In this document: in pieces, positions 1 to 13,360 of the stretch
Numbering within the stretch: position 1 is the first letter of the stretch
Layout of the letters: the number at the start of each line of letters is the position of its first letter
NCBI RefSeq assembly: GCF_001522545.3
Contig: NC_031769.1
Coordinates: 6,185,513-6,249,512, forward strand
Source of the DNA: Parus major
Taxonomy: Eukaryota; Chordata; Aves; Passeriformes; Paridae
Length of the DNA: 64,000 nucleotides
Reading direction: 5' to 3'
The notes under the pieces: generated by a model
Seen by the model: the letters and a program-made list of their open reading frames with translations, nothing else
What the model was told of the DNA's origin: nothing
Databases searched by the model: none
Translations under genes and position numbers: made by a program

Positions 1-63
1 ACAAATAACCCTAAAGCAGCCTATAAACCCTGGGCTGTACTATGTGAAATTAAAACAAAATAC

Positions 64-206
64 CTTAACACAAACCTCTTGACATGGGTACTCATTTTAG
101 GCTCGGCACGGGCACAGCCCGTGGGGTTGATGGCAAGAGGGAGTTCCATTAAGGGGTTTCGGCCATAGCGGAAAGTGTAGTTCTCACAGGCCTCAACCCC
201 TGGCAG
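64..206 (-). CDS. KMT2C: KMT2C exon: end of FYRC and WDR5-interaction (WIN) motif
   Basis: Encodes LPGVEACENYTFRYGRNPLM, then ELPLAINPTGCARAEPKMST and HVKRFVL. GCARAE (102-119) is the WIN motif; its Arg inserts into WDR5 in MLL-family proteins and anchors the WRAD core next to SET. The exon ends in phase 2 at donor GTATTT (63-58). The SET exons continue beyond the left edge. Acceptor TTTTGCAG. Confidence 0.96.
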
Positions 207-3200
207 CTGCAAAACAAAAAAAAAAAAGAGAAAAAGAAAAAAATTACAAATGATTATGTGTTTAATTATGTGTGTAACAAAATGGTTACTTTCTCACACT
301 TCTTTCTGTTCCCCTTCTCGTGTGTCTATCCAGCAAGTGGGATGATCCAGCAAGAACTGGGGTGGTGAACTCACCGATTCTGCAATCCTGGCCACTGCAG
401 AGACTGTCAAACCAAAGAGGTCTTCACCCTTCAGATAGCCGGGGAACAGCTGGAGCATTTCAGATTCTTTTCTAACAGAAGCAACGGGCTCCAGGATTTT
501 ATCCCACACACCTACACAACCATTGGGAGAGAATTACAGTGATCAAAAAAATAAAAACTGTTGCACTTGGTTTCAAAACAAATGCCTGAGGATATGGGAA
601 CCAGAACCCAGCACTGAGAAAGTTTTTGTCTTTGCCTATACAAACAGGCCAGGGTCTAAAATGTGAAGTGGAGACTGATTGGTTGCTAATTTTTGGGATT
701 TAACAAATCCCGAACACACCGTTGATTCTCAGTTCTCAGAAATGGAGCTTTCAGTGTTCTCAGCATGGAAACTTTCAGTCCTTTGACAAGAACATGGACA
801 GGCTTCTCTTGAGGAATCCTGCAAAAGTACGGTTTTCTGAAAATACAAAATATATTCTATTTCCACTGATTGTCTGCAGTCAGTTCTGTGTGGGTATCAG
901 CACCCACAGCACCAAGGCCTTGAGACCCAGAGGCTTACAGGCCTCCAGCACATCCATGAGCCAATTTCCAAGACCTGTCCATATGTTTATGGACACCCTG
1001 ACAGAGACATTACCCACCCTGAGAACAATGTGGTCTCTCAGCTGTTTTTAGAGCTCCCTAACTTGAGCCCAGCTGATCTGAAGATAACTGAGCAGTGGCT
1101 CTGTGTTTAAACAAAGTCACTTTTCATGAAATGAAAGCTGTGCTGACTTTCCTACTGCTTTAGTTAATTTTCAGCACTCAATCTTGGGTCTCCTCTGTAG
1201 ACTTGGAACAATTCTTCTGATCTGTAGCTTATACAGTTTCTTCAGAGGTGTTCACATCTTCACAGCAAGGTATTAAAAATGGAAGCTCACTATAAACATT
1301 ATGTTAGAACAGTGCCTGCAACAGTTGCTTCAAAAAGGTACCGTACCACAGGAATCCGCAGTACCCCAACAAACAACAAAGCCACAAAGTCACCCCAGGA
1401 CACTCACGATATCTTAGTTCACAACATTTACCTTTAGGTGTTGTGTCAGTCAGAACCAGATCCTCATGGCCCTGCTCCACCACCTTGATGACGAAGAGCG
1501 GGAGCCCGTCCTTCTCCTCGATGGAGCAGAGGTAGCGGCATCGCCTGTTGGCGTACCTCATGCTCCAGTACAGCCGGCTGGCCTCGTACCCCACGGGGAA
1601 GAGGGCTTTGGAGGAGTGGAAGGCCTGCATCTGCTGTGGCAGCAGCTGGCCCACGGCGTGGAAGATGAGGCTTCCCACACGGAAGGTGTGGTCACGCTCC
1701 CCGCGCTGGACGATGCTGGCGATCTGCCGCACCTCGTCACGCTGCACGTACACCCTCCGGAACACCGCAAAGTAACTCAGCTCCTGCTCGTGAGTTCCCT
1801 TTGGTTTGTGCATGGGGCAAAGCATGGTCTTGTCTTTAAAAAACATGCATTGTGCTTTAATGGCACAGGTAAAGTGATAAATATTGGTGCACCTTAACCT
1901 GTGGCAACCGCTGGTGGCACCCATTTTGTGACAGAACATGCATTTCATCTGCAGGCCTCTCCGCAGTGCGAGTTCCACGTTTATTAAGGCACCAGCTTGT
2001 GTCTCATAGACTTCTGTAGACCAAAGAGCACAGTTCAAATGGACCCAAAGGTCTAAATCCAGGTTGAGAAGCCTTGCTGGTCCATCAGTTAATCCGTCAC
2101 CTTCCTCATGACAGAAGCAACATTTCCTGTAGTCTTTAGGCACGGGGTCTGGTTTAAGGGTTGTGCCCAGTTTTTTAAGAAATTCGTCTATTTCTTCTTC
2201 ACAAGGAGGTTTGAATGATCCTTTAGGAATCACAATCTGAATGCTCCACTTTTTCCATTTCATCCCCTTCCATTTCTTACTGGGAGGCCGGCAGTCCTCC
2301 AGACTGCTGTGTATTGCTTTTAACCTGGGTTTGAGTTTCACCGTTACCTTCAGCTCATCCGGTTTTGCCTCTACCTTGGCTGCTTCAAAGGCAGGGGGGA
2401 ACATGATGGGGGGTGATGAGGGTGGAGAAACCTTTTCCTGCAGCTGAGGCAGACAGTGGACGTCCAAAGTAGAGATGTTGTTGCTGTATTGATGGAATGC
2501 TTTGGGCGGCCTCTCCTTCATCGGCGACTGTGGCAGGGTTGGGACCGATTCCTGATAACCAACAGAAAAACTCTTTAGGAGAAAGATCCCAAACTTGTTA
2601 ATCATTAAATATAACCTGAAAACACGGGCACCTCAGTATGAGAGCGGCTTCTCCAAATGCCTAAAATCAAGATGCAGCAACAGAGAAAGATGGAAATTAT
2701 CCTAACCCATGTTACCACACATTGGGCCAGGATATGGAGCAAGAAATTCTCCCAGCCCACCTAGAACATGGTGCCCCTTTAATATACGAGAGAAAGCACA
2801 ATCTTTTGTCCAGGTTCTGAATGCAAAACTCCTCAATTGTGCTCAGTGAGCTGACTGCCAGCTTTAGTTCCTAAGGGTTCTTAGAAAGTTTTGTTACAAC
2901 ACAAAGTAACCTTAAAATATGTGTCAAAGAACTAAAGGGTAAGAATCCAGTATTTGGTAGAAATGGAAAATTCAGAACTAATGCTGTGTATTTTTTTCCT
3001 GGAAACAAGTGAGGAGGAATTCCTGCAGAGCTCTGGATTAGATACAACTTGAGGACTTAAACTATTCAGTCACAGTAAATAAAAATTATACCTGCAGAGA
3101 TTTGTGAAAAAACAAACAAACAAACAAAAACCTAAGACAGAAAACAAGAACAACAAAGGAAGTTTAGATTATGAAGTGCTTAACGTGGTTTGTGTGATTA

Positions 3201-6200
3201 ATCTTGAAAAAGTAAATTAAAGGATCGAGAGGCTGAACATGACATTTAATTAGCTTAATTAGGTACATGCTGATGCACTTGTAGAGGAATGTTACCCTGT
3301 TTATACACAACTGAAAATGAGCTACATGGGACACTAAAAGGATATGGATGTACACAGTTATCTTCTCCAGGGCTGTATTTTTTAAATTCAATTCCTCCTG
3401 AGAAAATAAGTAGCACTTGAAGGAAGGATTCAAACTATACAGTCTGTACAGGACTTTGAGAACACATTGATTAGGTAAAGCTTGAAGGACACAGCTGTTC
3501 TGTCCAATGGTTTAGGAGAAAAGAGGAACATTTGATCTAGAAACAGCAGAAGACAAGTTAGTTAAAAGTACACAAAAAATTTTAACTGTGAGAAACTCAG
3601 CAGGATCATTCAGTTTTCAGTGAAGACTATTTCACTTTTAATGATTAAATAATTAGATAAATTTAAGTTCACCTTCCTCTGACACTGAATGACTCTTGAA
3701 ACAGCAAGAAAGGATGCCCTGATCAGATTTCAGACACTCCTCACAGCGTCTGCAGGTAGACAACTACAGCAGAATATTCAGGACCACCTGAGAAAATTTC
3801 CTGGCCTGATTCCACCTTCAGCTGAATAAACTTCTTCAGATGTACTTCTCCAGTAATATGAACCTCCTTTTCCTGGTCACTGTCAGCTCACAGTCTCCTT
3901 ACTGGTGTTTTGGTAATCAACGCTTTTGAAATGGCAGCTTCACCCCCATAAAGTCAGGGAACAGGATTCTATTTTCCCAGTTTTACTGAACAAATGAAAC
4001 TTCTTACAAATTTGCTGCTCAATTATTATTTTCACAGCTGCAATTTTATTTTTAACTATATAAGCCAAATCCAAATGCAGCATATCCTCCTTAAAAACAT
4101 GTCTGTGGTTGTTTACAATGCCCAGAGAACTTGAATGACTGATTTTTTGAGACTGCATCTTCAAAGCCTGGGAGGGCAGCCAGAGGTGGTGGCTTTTCTG
4201 CCATGCATCTGTCAGACACAAAGTTCTGCAAATATGGTTTTTACTTCATGCTGCTGGTTCAGAATCTCAATGTCTGAATATTGAGCAATTAATTTATAAA
4301 CCTCTCAAATTAAGTACAAGCTTCCCCTTCGGCCCCTTTCTGTTCTCCAACAAATAGCTGCAATAATTTCAGCTCACTTGGGTCTGCCAGTGTTTGATAC
4401 TTACTTTGTTCTCTGAGTTTTTTGCTTGCACAGCTGCTGAATAAAGAACAAAGCAGTTGTTGCTACAGAATACAATGTCCTTCATTTTATCTGAGCCTTC
4501 TTGGGAATCCTGGGAATCAAACACAGAAGAGTGTAAGAAGTGCATTTTAATACCATTCTTCACATAGTAAGTAATGAAACAAGTCTTCCAATCTGGCTAG
4601 AAACTCTTTTATTTGTGAACATTTGTGAAATAATGAGGGATGCTGTGATATAAATACTTGATTATTTGACAGATAATCTAACGTTACCACCACCTACACC
4701 CTTGTTCTTCAGCATTTCCTGCTTTTCACAGAAATTTAACAATCAAAATAAAGCATTCTATACCATGCACCCATCTGCTCCATAGGCACTCTTGCAAAGC
4801 AAAATCCATTCTCTTTTATCTTTAGATGGCAAAGAATGTTTCATTTCAGCCTAATCAAAGCCAGATCACACTGTTTTATCTACTAATCCATCTGCAAAAC
4901 CTTACTGGGAATTCAGTGCATTCCTACCTGCATGAACCCTTTACTCTGCTCAGGTGCTGGCTAGGTCTTTGAGGTGTAGTCACCTCCTGGTCACTGAAGA
5001 GCAATGGTATTTTTTGAAGGAATGACAGCTCCCGGTGTAAGGACAAGAGACTTCAACTGAAATCTAATTCCTGCCCAAAATGAGTACAAGTATTCCTGCT
5101 CTTACAGTAATTCCTGACACAGCAACGTGGCTGCCTCACAAGTAAGGTTTTTTGAACTGAGGTCCCTGAAGAGGTCAGGGAAGGAGATTGGTAGCAGGGC
5201 TTTGAGAACTCCCATAGATGGGACCTGGTTTATGAAATGTACTGGAATATCCCACCCTGAATTAGGACACACAAGGAAGGGAGACTACCCAGGAAGCTGA
5301 AGTGCTCTTGGCTGGCAGGACAAGTAGGACTTTGTATCATCATCCCTTGCTTTAAGGAGCCCCAGCTGAGTGCAGGGCCCTGCCCTCAGCACTGACCTGT
5401 TTGAGGAAGGGCAGGTCTTTGAAGGATTTCCTCACTCCACTGCCCAGAACCACGACCTTGCAGTGGGAGCACCAGCGAGGCCTCAGTGCTGAGCCTTCTG
5501 CCATGTTCTGGCTGTGATCCTTGTAGCCAGCCAGACCTAGGAACAGATTATCTGTCAGAGGCTGCAGCAGATCAAACAAATTTATCAGAAATCACAGTGT
5601 TCTTCACAGCACTCTCTTGGCATGGCACGGAAGGAGGGTTTTAAACTGTGGCCTGATAGATAAATTGTATAAATCAGACCTAAAACAATGCAAACCAGGA
5701 TAAAACACATTCTTGTGTAAAAAATGACAAAATAAACTAACACAGGAAAACAAGCTTAAACAACCATGTCAAGCTTTCCAGCATAGGAACAATCTTTCTG
5801 GACAAAATAAACCCTAAAAATGTTAGGAATTATGGGAGTAATGCCTCACTGACACTGATGAAAACAGACAATGGAAATCAGAGATGGATGATTACTCATT
5901 GTTAAACCCAGGAGCATCTACATGATCACCTATGAAGAGAAAGTTTTATTTGAAACAAGAACCAATTATTGAATTCTAGAGCATGGATTTATGAGGCTAA
6001 AATGCATCAATTCTGACTCAGTTAAACCCTGGTACTGAACGCCTGGAAGATAAAGCCCACTCACCATTGCTGTTGGCAGGGAATGGCACATTGGGCTGCT
6101 TGAGTCCGTAGGGCCCCACGATCCTGGCAGGCCCCATGGATCCTGCCTGGGGACCCTGCAGCAGCAAGTGCTGCCTGTACTCCATAGGTGGGTTCCCTCT

Positions 6201-9200
6201 GTGAGTGTTGGTGGCTGCCATGGAAGATGGGACGTCTGGAGCATTACTGACCTCGTAACTGTTGGGAATTCTGACATGGAGCAGGTTGGAGAATGCTGCT
6301 ACAACGCTACTGATGTTCTAAAAACAATAACAAAAACAAGCCTTTGTTTACATATCTGACAAGCAGCTCCCACAGCAGAGATACAAACTATTAGAAGATT
6401 GCAACAGCAGCATTACTGTACACTGTTACACTGTAACACCCCTGAGTTACTATATATAAACCAAATTAACTGCTCTGGTGCTCTATGTATGTAATACATA
6501 TTATTCCTTTTACCTCAGCAGCTGTGGGATGTAAAGTAATTGCTACAGAGATAAGGCCAGATTTAGGACCATTCTGGGATGGTCCAAGCTGAGAGGAGAA
6601 GAAGCCAGAACCAGGTAACGCTCCTGAACCGGGTTCTGATTTTATGTAATTCCTTTTGGCTTCTGAACCTGAAAAGGAAACAGAATACAGCACATTAATT
6701 CTACACTTATGGAAATAGAGAAAGAACAATCATAGTTGAAAGTGTTCATTCTGCTGCAGCCTCACCTTTCCCAGTGCTGCTGGGTAGGATGGGAATGATG
6801 GGAGATGGGACAGGTTCTGGGTTCTCCTCCTTTACAACCGACAAGTCTGGGTAGCGACTGATCTCCATTCCCACCACGCTTTCAGGAGAGGAAGAAGGAA
6901 CAAAGCTATCCGGAGTGTCCCTGTCCTCACAGTGATCTTGAACCCTGGAACAAAACCCAAATAAGTTGTTTGGGAAATGGCTGAAACTTCTGGTAAGCCA
7001 TCACCTCTGGGTGTCTCATATTCCATTGCACACGTATTCCATTTCTCAGGAAAGGTCCACAAAGAAAAACCAAGGACACTAACAGAGCCAAACCCTCTGC
7101 TCCCCATGGCTCTATTTACCAGGGTAAAAATGAGCATTTCATATTTGAACTGTTTTAATATTTAAACTGTCTGGCCTTTGTCCACATACAGGCTCCAGTG
7201 TTTCACAGACACTCATATTTTGGGCAGGAAAGTGAAAGGGAGGCAAAGGGCAAGATCTCTGCAGGGAGGTTCTTGCTCCAGCCAGTGTTTCTCACCTGGG
7301 AAACTGAATGGAGCTGTGCAGTTTCAGGCTGGGTCTTGCACAGCCTTGCTGCTGCTGCAGCAGTCACCTGTTACTACAGCACCACACTACCATTTTCTTC
7401 CACTTTTAAGAGATCAAGGTAAGGAATTCCTAACAATTTAACAGCATCTAGAGTCTAGCAATGGCTGGAATCACCTACTTCACTATGCTGTTCTCTACAT
7501 GTGGAATGTTAAGAGTTAAAATGATCCCCAATTCCATTCTCTGCCCTTCTGTGGCTGTGCACAAAGATTTTGTTTCTCCACATCTTCACAGTCTCATCCA
7601 CTGAAAAATCATAGAATCTGCTCCAAGTATCTTTTTGAAGACGTCAAGGAAAACCTACCTTAACTCCTCCTGGTTGTTGTGAGGTGGTGTTGGAAGCGAA
7701 GCAGGAACATCCACGGTTTTGGGGCCCTGAGCCATTGCTCTGGCTAATAAATCATCCTGTGGTCTGAAAGGCAACTGGAACTGCTTTGGCCCCAGAGCTT
7801 TGGTAACTGAAACCAGAAAGGCACAGCACAATGAGACATCTGGACAGCTCTTTCAGCGACAGACATGCTGCCTGCTGGGTGTGGGTGGGGTCTGATGCTG
7901 ACACCATTCTGAGACACTTGGAAGTTCAAAGAATTGTGACCAGTCAGGATTAACTTCTATTTTTACAAAAACCTGCAAATTTTGAGCAAACAGGGATTGA
8001 AAGGCTTTTGAGTGTGTCTTCTGCCACTATGAGAGGATGTCTGTTTACTTAAAAAAACCAACAGAACTACAAAAAAATCAACAATTTTATAACAACAAAG
8101 GAAAAGGGGTGTGAAGAAAAGGATTTTAATCACTGAATAGTCTTTACAAAAAGCCATTATAAAGAATATTTATACTGAAGAAAGGAATTTTAACTGTCCA
8201 AATTGCAAGCATCAGGAAATACATACTGACTGCACACATTCTGGTTAGGCTGCTTTGAGCTCATTCAACCAAGGAGCTCACGCCAGTCATTTGTACCGGA
8301 CCCAGAAAACTGATCTTCACATTTCCTGTTTCATTTCTTAAGCGTGTGTCTAGCTCTCAACATGTTTTTGAACAAGGCAAAGGCACTAATGCCTGACACT
8401 GTACTGTGTAAAATTTTGCTGGCTAGTAATGATCATAACCTTCAGAAGTCTGGGTATTTTGTTTTCATGAAGGAGTATTGCAACTGAGAAGCATCCTAGG
8501 AGGTAACCTGGAGGAGACTGAGGGAACACCTCCCAGCTCCTTCATGACTGGGGGCAAAGGGGCAGGTGTGGATCTCCTCTCTGGTCACCAGACCCAAGAG
8601 AAGGCCTCAAGTTGTGTCAGGGGACGTTTAGGTGGAATATCAGAAAAAGGTTCTTCACCCAGAGGGTGGCTGGGCACTGAAAAGGCTCCCCAGGGCAGTG
8701 GTCACAGCACCAAACCTGACAGAGCTCCAGGAGCACTTGTACAACTCTCAGGCACAAGGTGGGACTGCTGGGGGTGTCCTGTGCAGGGCTGGAGCTGGAC
8801 TCAGCGACCCTTGTGGGTCCCTTCCAACTCAGTGTATTTGGTGATTCTAAGATCTGTTTTGCCTTTTGCTACAGACAGGACTGACTTTACAGAACCAACA
8901 CACATGAGCCTTACCATCGTGGCCTCCCAGCACTCCAGCCTTGCCAGCGAGTTCCTCTGTGGTGGCGAAGCCATTGACCAACTTCTGGCAGGCCACGGGC
9001 GGCGGCGTGGGAGGGAGAGAGGCAGGGGGGGTCGGGGGATTGCTCAGATTGTTCTGCTGCATGACATGAATTAAAGAACCATCAATCAGGATGGAACACA
9101 TGGAGAGAACTTGCCTTGTTCCAGTAATGTAACCCATTCAGAGTTTCATGCCCAGATGTAAAACTGATATGTAGCCACAGCTGATACCCAGGCATGTGAC

Positions 9201-12200
9201 AGAAAGGTATCTACTGTACAAGGCACAAGGATTGGCTTTTCTTGTATCACTGATATCAAGAAATAGCTCACATGAGTAAACTCTGCCAAATACATTACCA
9301 ACAGTAGCTAAACTGTTTATAAAGATACACTAAGAACACTTTAAGGAACAGTTTCCAATGAGTTCCTACAGTTTCAGCAAAGGTCCCAACTCCATGCTGA
9401 GAGGGCTGGTGCACAGTGACTCTCCAGCACCATGAACACCAACTGCCCCTGAAGGGAAAGCTGCCTCTCATTCAGCACAGGATGAGCTGTCACTGAAGCA
9501 GATACCATGCAGCAGCAGACACTCCTCAAGTTCATACTATGGGCTACTTCTCACCAGTTTATTCAACTGCCCATATTTTAAATGAAAATTAAATGAGAAC
9601 ATTCAGTTCTTCAGTATCTGTTGTTGCTGCAGTCATGCTCACAAAGCTCATCCTCATTACTTACTTTTGACCACAACAACTATTTCTGTAGGTCCCATTC
9701 TCAGCTTACACACTGTGTAAGGCTGGAAAAAACACCACTGGTTTTAATAGGTTTTTATATTAGGGTTTCCAAGCAGCAGATTTGATTCTGTCTGTTCAGT
9801 ATCCCACTGCCCTCCCAATATTGCCACTCTGATCTCGGAGACTGAGTTTTAAATGCTGTGGGTTATTAACTCATCAACAAACAGTCTATTTTGTTCAGAA
9901 TTCCCAGGTTCTTAGTTAGGGCTTGGTGGGCAAATGAGAAAAAGTCCATTATTTAACTCACATTAAGAAATGCTTTAATGCTTTCAGTGACTTTGCAAAG
10001 TACTGAGAATTCAGTCTTTTCTGCTCCACAAAACTGTAATTACAATTTTCATTATTCAGCATCCATTTGTTGAAAGAGTATTTATAGTTTTTCATTACTT
10101 TACAACAGCAGTTTCCAGAACCAATATCCACTTTCAGAGAGTAAAACAATGATGACTGTTTTGCACTATCAAGTCTAGCAATAGAAGGTTATTTTTCTTC
10201 TAGGTGCATAAAAGGCAAGAACTATGACTAGTAGTAATAATATCATGGACTTCTCTTCCCACTGAGAGCACACAACAGAAATCCAGATTAAAACCATACC
10301 TTGTAAATGAGTTGAGAGTAGTAATCTGAAGCCCCATCGAGAGTAGCACTACCAAAACTTCCCACAAGTCGATTTCCACCATTTAGCTGGCCACTGCCAT
10401 AGGGGAGAAAGTGTGCAAAGCTCACTCCAATTATTGGTTCCACCAAAGGCAGAAGAGAAAGTTGCTGCATTAAAAGAAAAAGAAAAGTCAGAAATTAAGT
10501 ATAACAGAAAACATTGCAATTCTCCAAACAGTAGAGTGGTTTCTAAATTAGAAGAACTGGAATTTATCCACTGTTAGGAAATTGTCAAACACAGGACTCT
10601 CTGTTAAGGAATATGGTCCCCTGTTCAGCTACAGCTCCCTGCCAGCTCATCCTGAGGCTGCCAGAGCTGACAGGAACTCTGTGGCTTTGGGACTACCTAC
10701 CATGTCCACCCACCCTCCAAAATTAAACCAGCCCCAAACTTCCAATTCCTTGATTTTGTGGAAATTCACATTTTCCCCACCCTATGCTCAAAATTCAACT
10801 TAAGCATCAACTTCACTTCCTCTGGGAGAAATCCACTGTTCCACGTGGCCTCTGGACTGCCTTTTCCAGCCCCTGCATACTCACCTGTTTCAGCTGGATG
10901 AAGGTATCTGCATTAGGATAAACAGCCTGCTTTTCTTCTTCCTCTTTCTTCCTTTTCTTGGACCGAGGAGCTGCCTTCTCTCCCGTCCTCTGAGCCCGCT
11001 TGTTTCTCTGCTTCTTGGTTTCAGGTCCTACATCTGTTCTCTGGAGCTGGCTGTTACTGCACCCAAATGCACCTTGCATCTGGGCTCCTGCAGTTTGCTG
11101 GTGTGGAAAAAGGAAGTGCAGCAGAATTTTTGACATGTTAATACACAGTTCACTCCGATTTACTGCACGACTGTGAAAGCACAGGCACAGAGTAATAAAT
11201 CTCACTGAAAACAAAGTGTATTTTACTGGCAGGTGGAACTGCTGAACTGTCCCCACAGACAGAATTATGACCTCCCATTAACACCACTGACATCTGAAAA
11301 CATCATTAAAAACTCACAGGCCAGTAACATTCTCCTTTGAATACCCCCTAAAATAAAGTTACATGTGCATGAAACCTTGGAGACGTTCACAAGGGCCTAA
11401 TGGAAGACAGACTTGGTGGCAGAAGAAAGGTGTGGATGTTAATATAATATGGAAGTATTTTGAGGTTAGAAACAAAGAAACTGTTGTGAAACATTTCTGG
11501 ATTGTACCACTTCCTTAAGTACTTCCAGTACAAATCTGCAAAGCCTTTCTTCACATAGAAGAATAGCTGTGTAAAAGGGATCAGAATGGGACTTTAATGC
11601 TACAGGGGCCAGCCAAAACAAAGCCCATTTTTTTAAAAATCCATTATTATTTTAAACAGCTCTACATGACCCCCACCACCACTATTCTTATGTTCCTATT
11701 GCATGTTTTAACTGGATTTTTAACACTTAATTACCCGCTGCTCACAATTACTTTTACTCTTATGGGTATTTTTTTCCTTTTAAATACGTCTACATTTTGT
11801 TAAAATAATTAGTTTACAGTTTAGGCAGTCAAACCCAAATGTAGAGATTCAGACCACAATAAAATGGCCAACAAGTCTACTACCTCCACAGAAAGCACTT
11901 TTCCTTAGGTCTGTTTTTAAAGACCTTATAAATTGATAAATCACTCAGGTGGAGTCAGAGGAGAAAGGAGCCCCCAGACACACCACATTCTGTACAGACA
12001 CATACTGGTGAGTAATCAGGAACCATACTGTAAATCCTGCCTTAATATCAGGAAGTAGTATTTATTAAAGATGATTTTCTGAAGAAAAAGACTTTTTTTG
12101 CATTTTAGTGATTTCTGAATATGCTGACCTAAAAAGCCACACCAAAATTTATTCTTTTTTCAACACAGGTGGTTTACTTGTGGAGAAAAGAACGGAAAGA

Positions 12201-13319
12201 GGCAAAAATTCTTTAAAGCTGTTTCCTCCACCCTCGTACAGGTAGGTTTTGTTCCCACAATGTCTATGGAAAGGCAGACTAGGCTGGACTGCTGCTGACT
12301 GCAGTGTAACAAAATCAGGCTCACCATTCCTTCCGCTGGACTCTGCTTCTCTGCTACCTTTTTATCCCCAGAAACCTCTTCTTCTGCTCGGCCACTGCTC
12401 TCTGGTTTCTGATTCAGAAGAGATGAGGATTTCTTGTTTTTTAGCAGGTGTTTCAACAGTTCATTCCCTGACTCCCCTTTGGCTGCCAGAGCACTGGGTG
12501 GCTGTGCAGGACTTAGAGCCGAAGAGGTGGGCTGTGAGGTGACCTTATCCTCCTCCACCTTAATACTGCTTGGATTTTCTGGTTTAGGCTCAGCTTGACC
12601 TGAGCACTGATCAGTTTCTGCCTTTTCCAGTTTAACTTCTTGGAGGCTGGTGGGTGTGTCCATTTTAGCCTTTTCAGCCTCTGCATTTCCCCTGGGCTGT
12701 TTCTGGGACACGCTGCTGCTGGGGAGCTTCCCCTCCAGCTCCGGGGAGCTGCGGCTCTCTGTGTTGGATGTGGAGGGGCCCGTCAGCTCCATGGACTCCT
12801 GCTCATCCTGGTGCCGTGGCTCACTGGGGGTGTTCACTGTGGGGGTGGAGGTAGCATCAGAAATGGTTGGGGTTGATGGTGCGGTGATATCTGAGTGTGG
12901 AGTTGATGGGGCTTTTATGGACTCGGCATCGTCGTCCTTTTTCTTTTTCCGTGTCCTTTTCTTTTTGCCTTTCTCTTCTGGGATTATGTCAGAATACAGC
13001 TGGATGAGAGACTGGCCTGCTACAGGGATGTTTGCAGCCTGGGGCACACCAGTGTCCGACCCACATGGGGCACCACCCCCCAGCACTGGAGATGAAGGTA
13101 CAGCAGAAGGGAACGGAGGCCTGACCTGGTTCTGTGTAAAGGGAGCCCCAGGGAGATTCCCATGAGTTTGTTTTACATTATGGAAATTGGGGGCTCCACC
13201 TGGAACAGCAGATGCATCAGGTCCAAAAGCTGCAGGTCCCACTGGCCTTCGCTCTGCATTTTGCATAAAATTGGAGGCAGGAGGGGAGGTGACAGCACCT
13301 TGCTGCAGGATTTGCCCCA

Positions 13320-13360
<41 letters not shown>

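Noticed and set aside
5537..5561. Upstream acceptor CTGCTGCAG for exon 5397-5536
   Set aside because: It would break phase with the preceding exon; the TTCCTAG acceptor keeps phase and gives GLAGYKD as in KMT2C.
7340..7365. CTG/CAG patch as a further poly-Q exon
   Set aside because: It is intronic, short, and neither its phase nor splice sites fit the exons around it.
8478..9074. 198-codon + strand open frame
   Set aside because: It is made of the CR1 3' tail and the antisense of a KMT2C exon, with no protein family.
12160..12324. Extension of the 12325-14028 exon to the end of its open frame
   Set aside because: A good GTGAGC donor at 12324 and in-frame joining to QTAGAQMQG show that the tail is intron.
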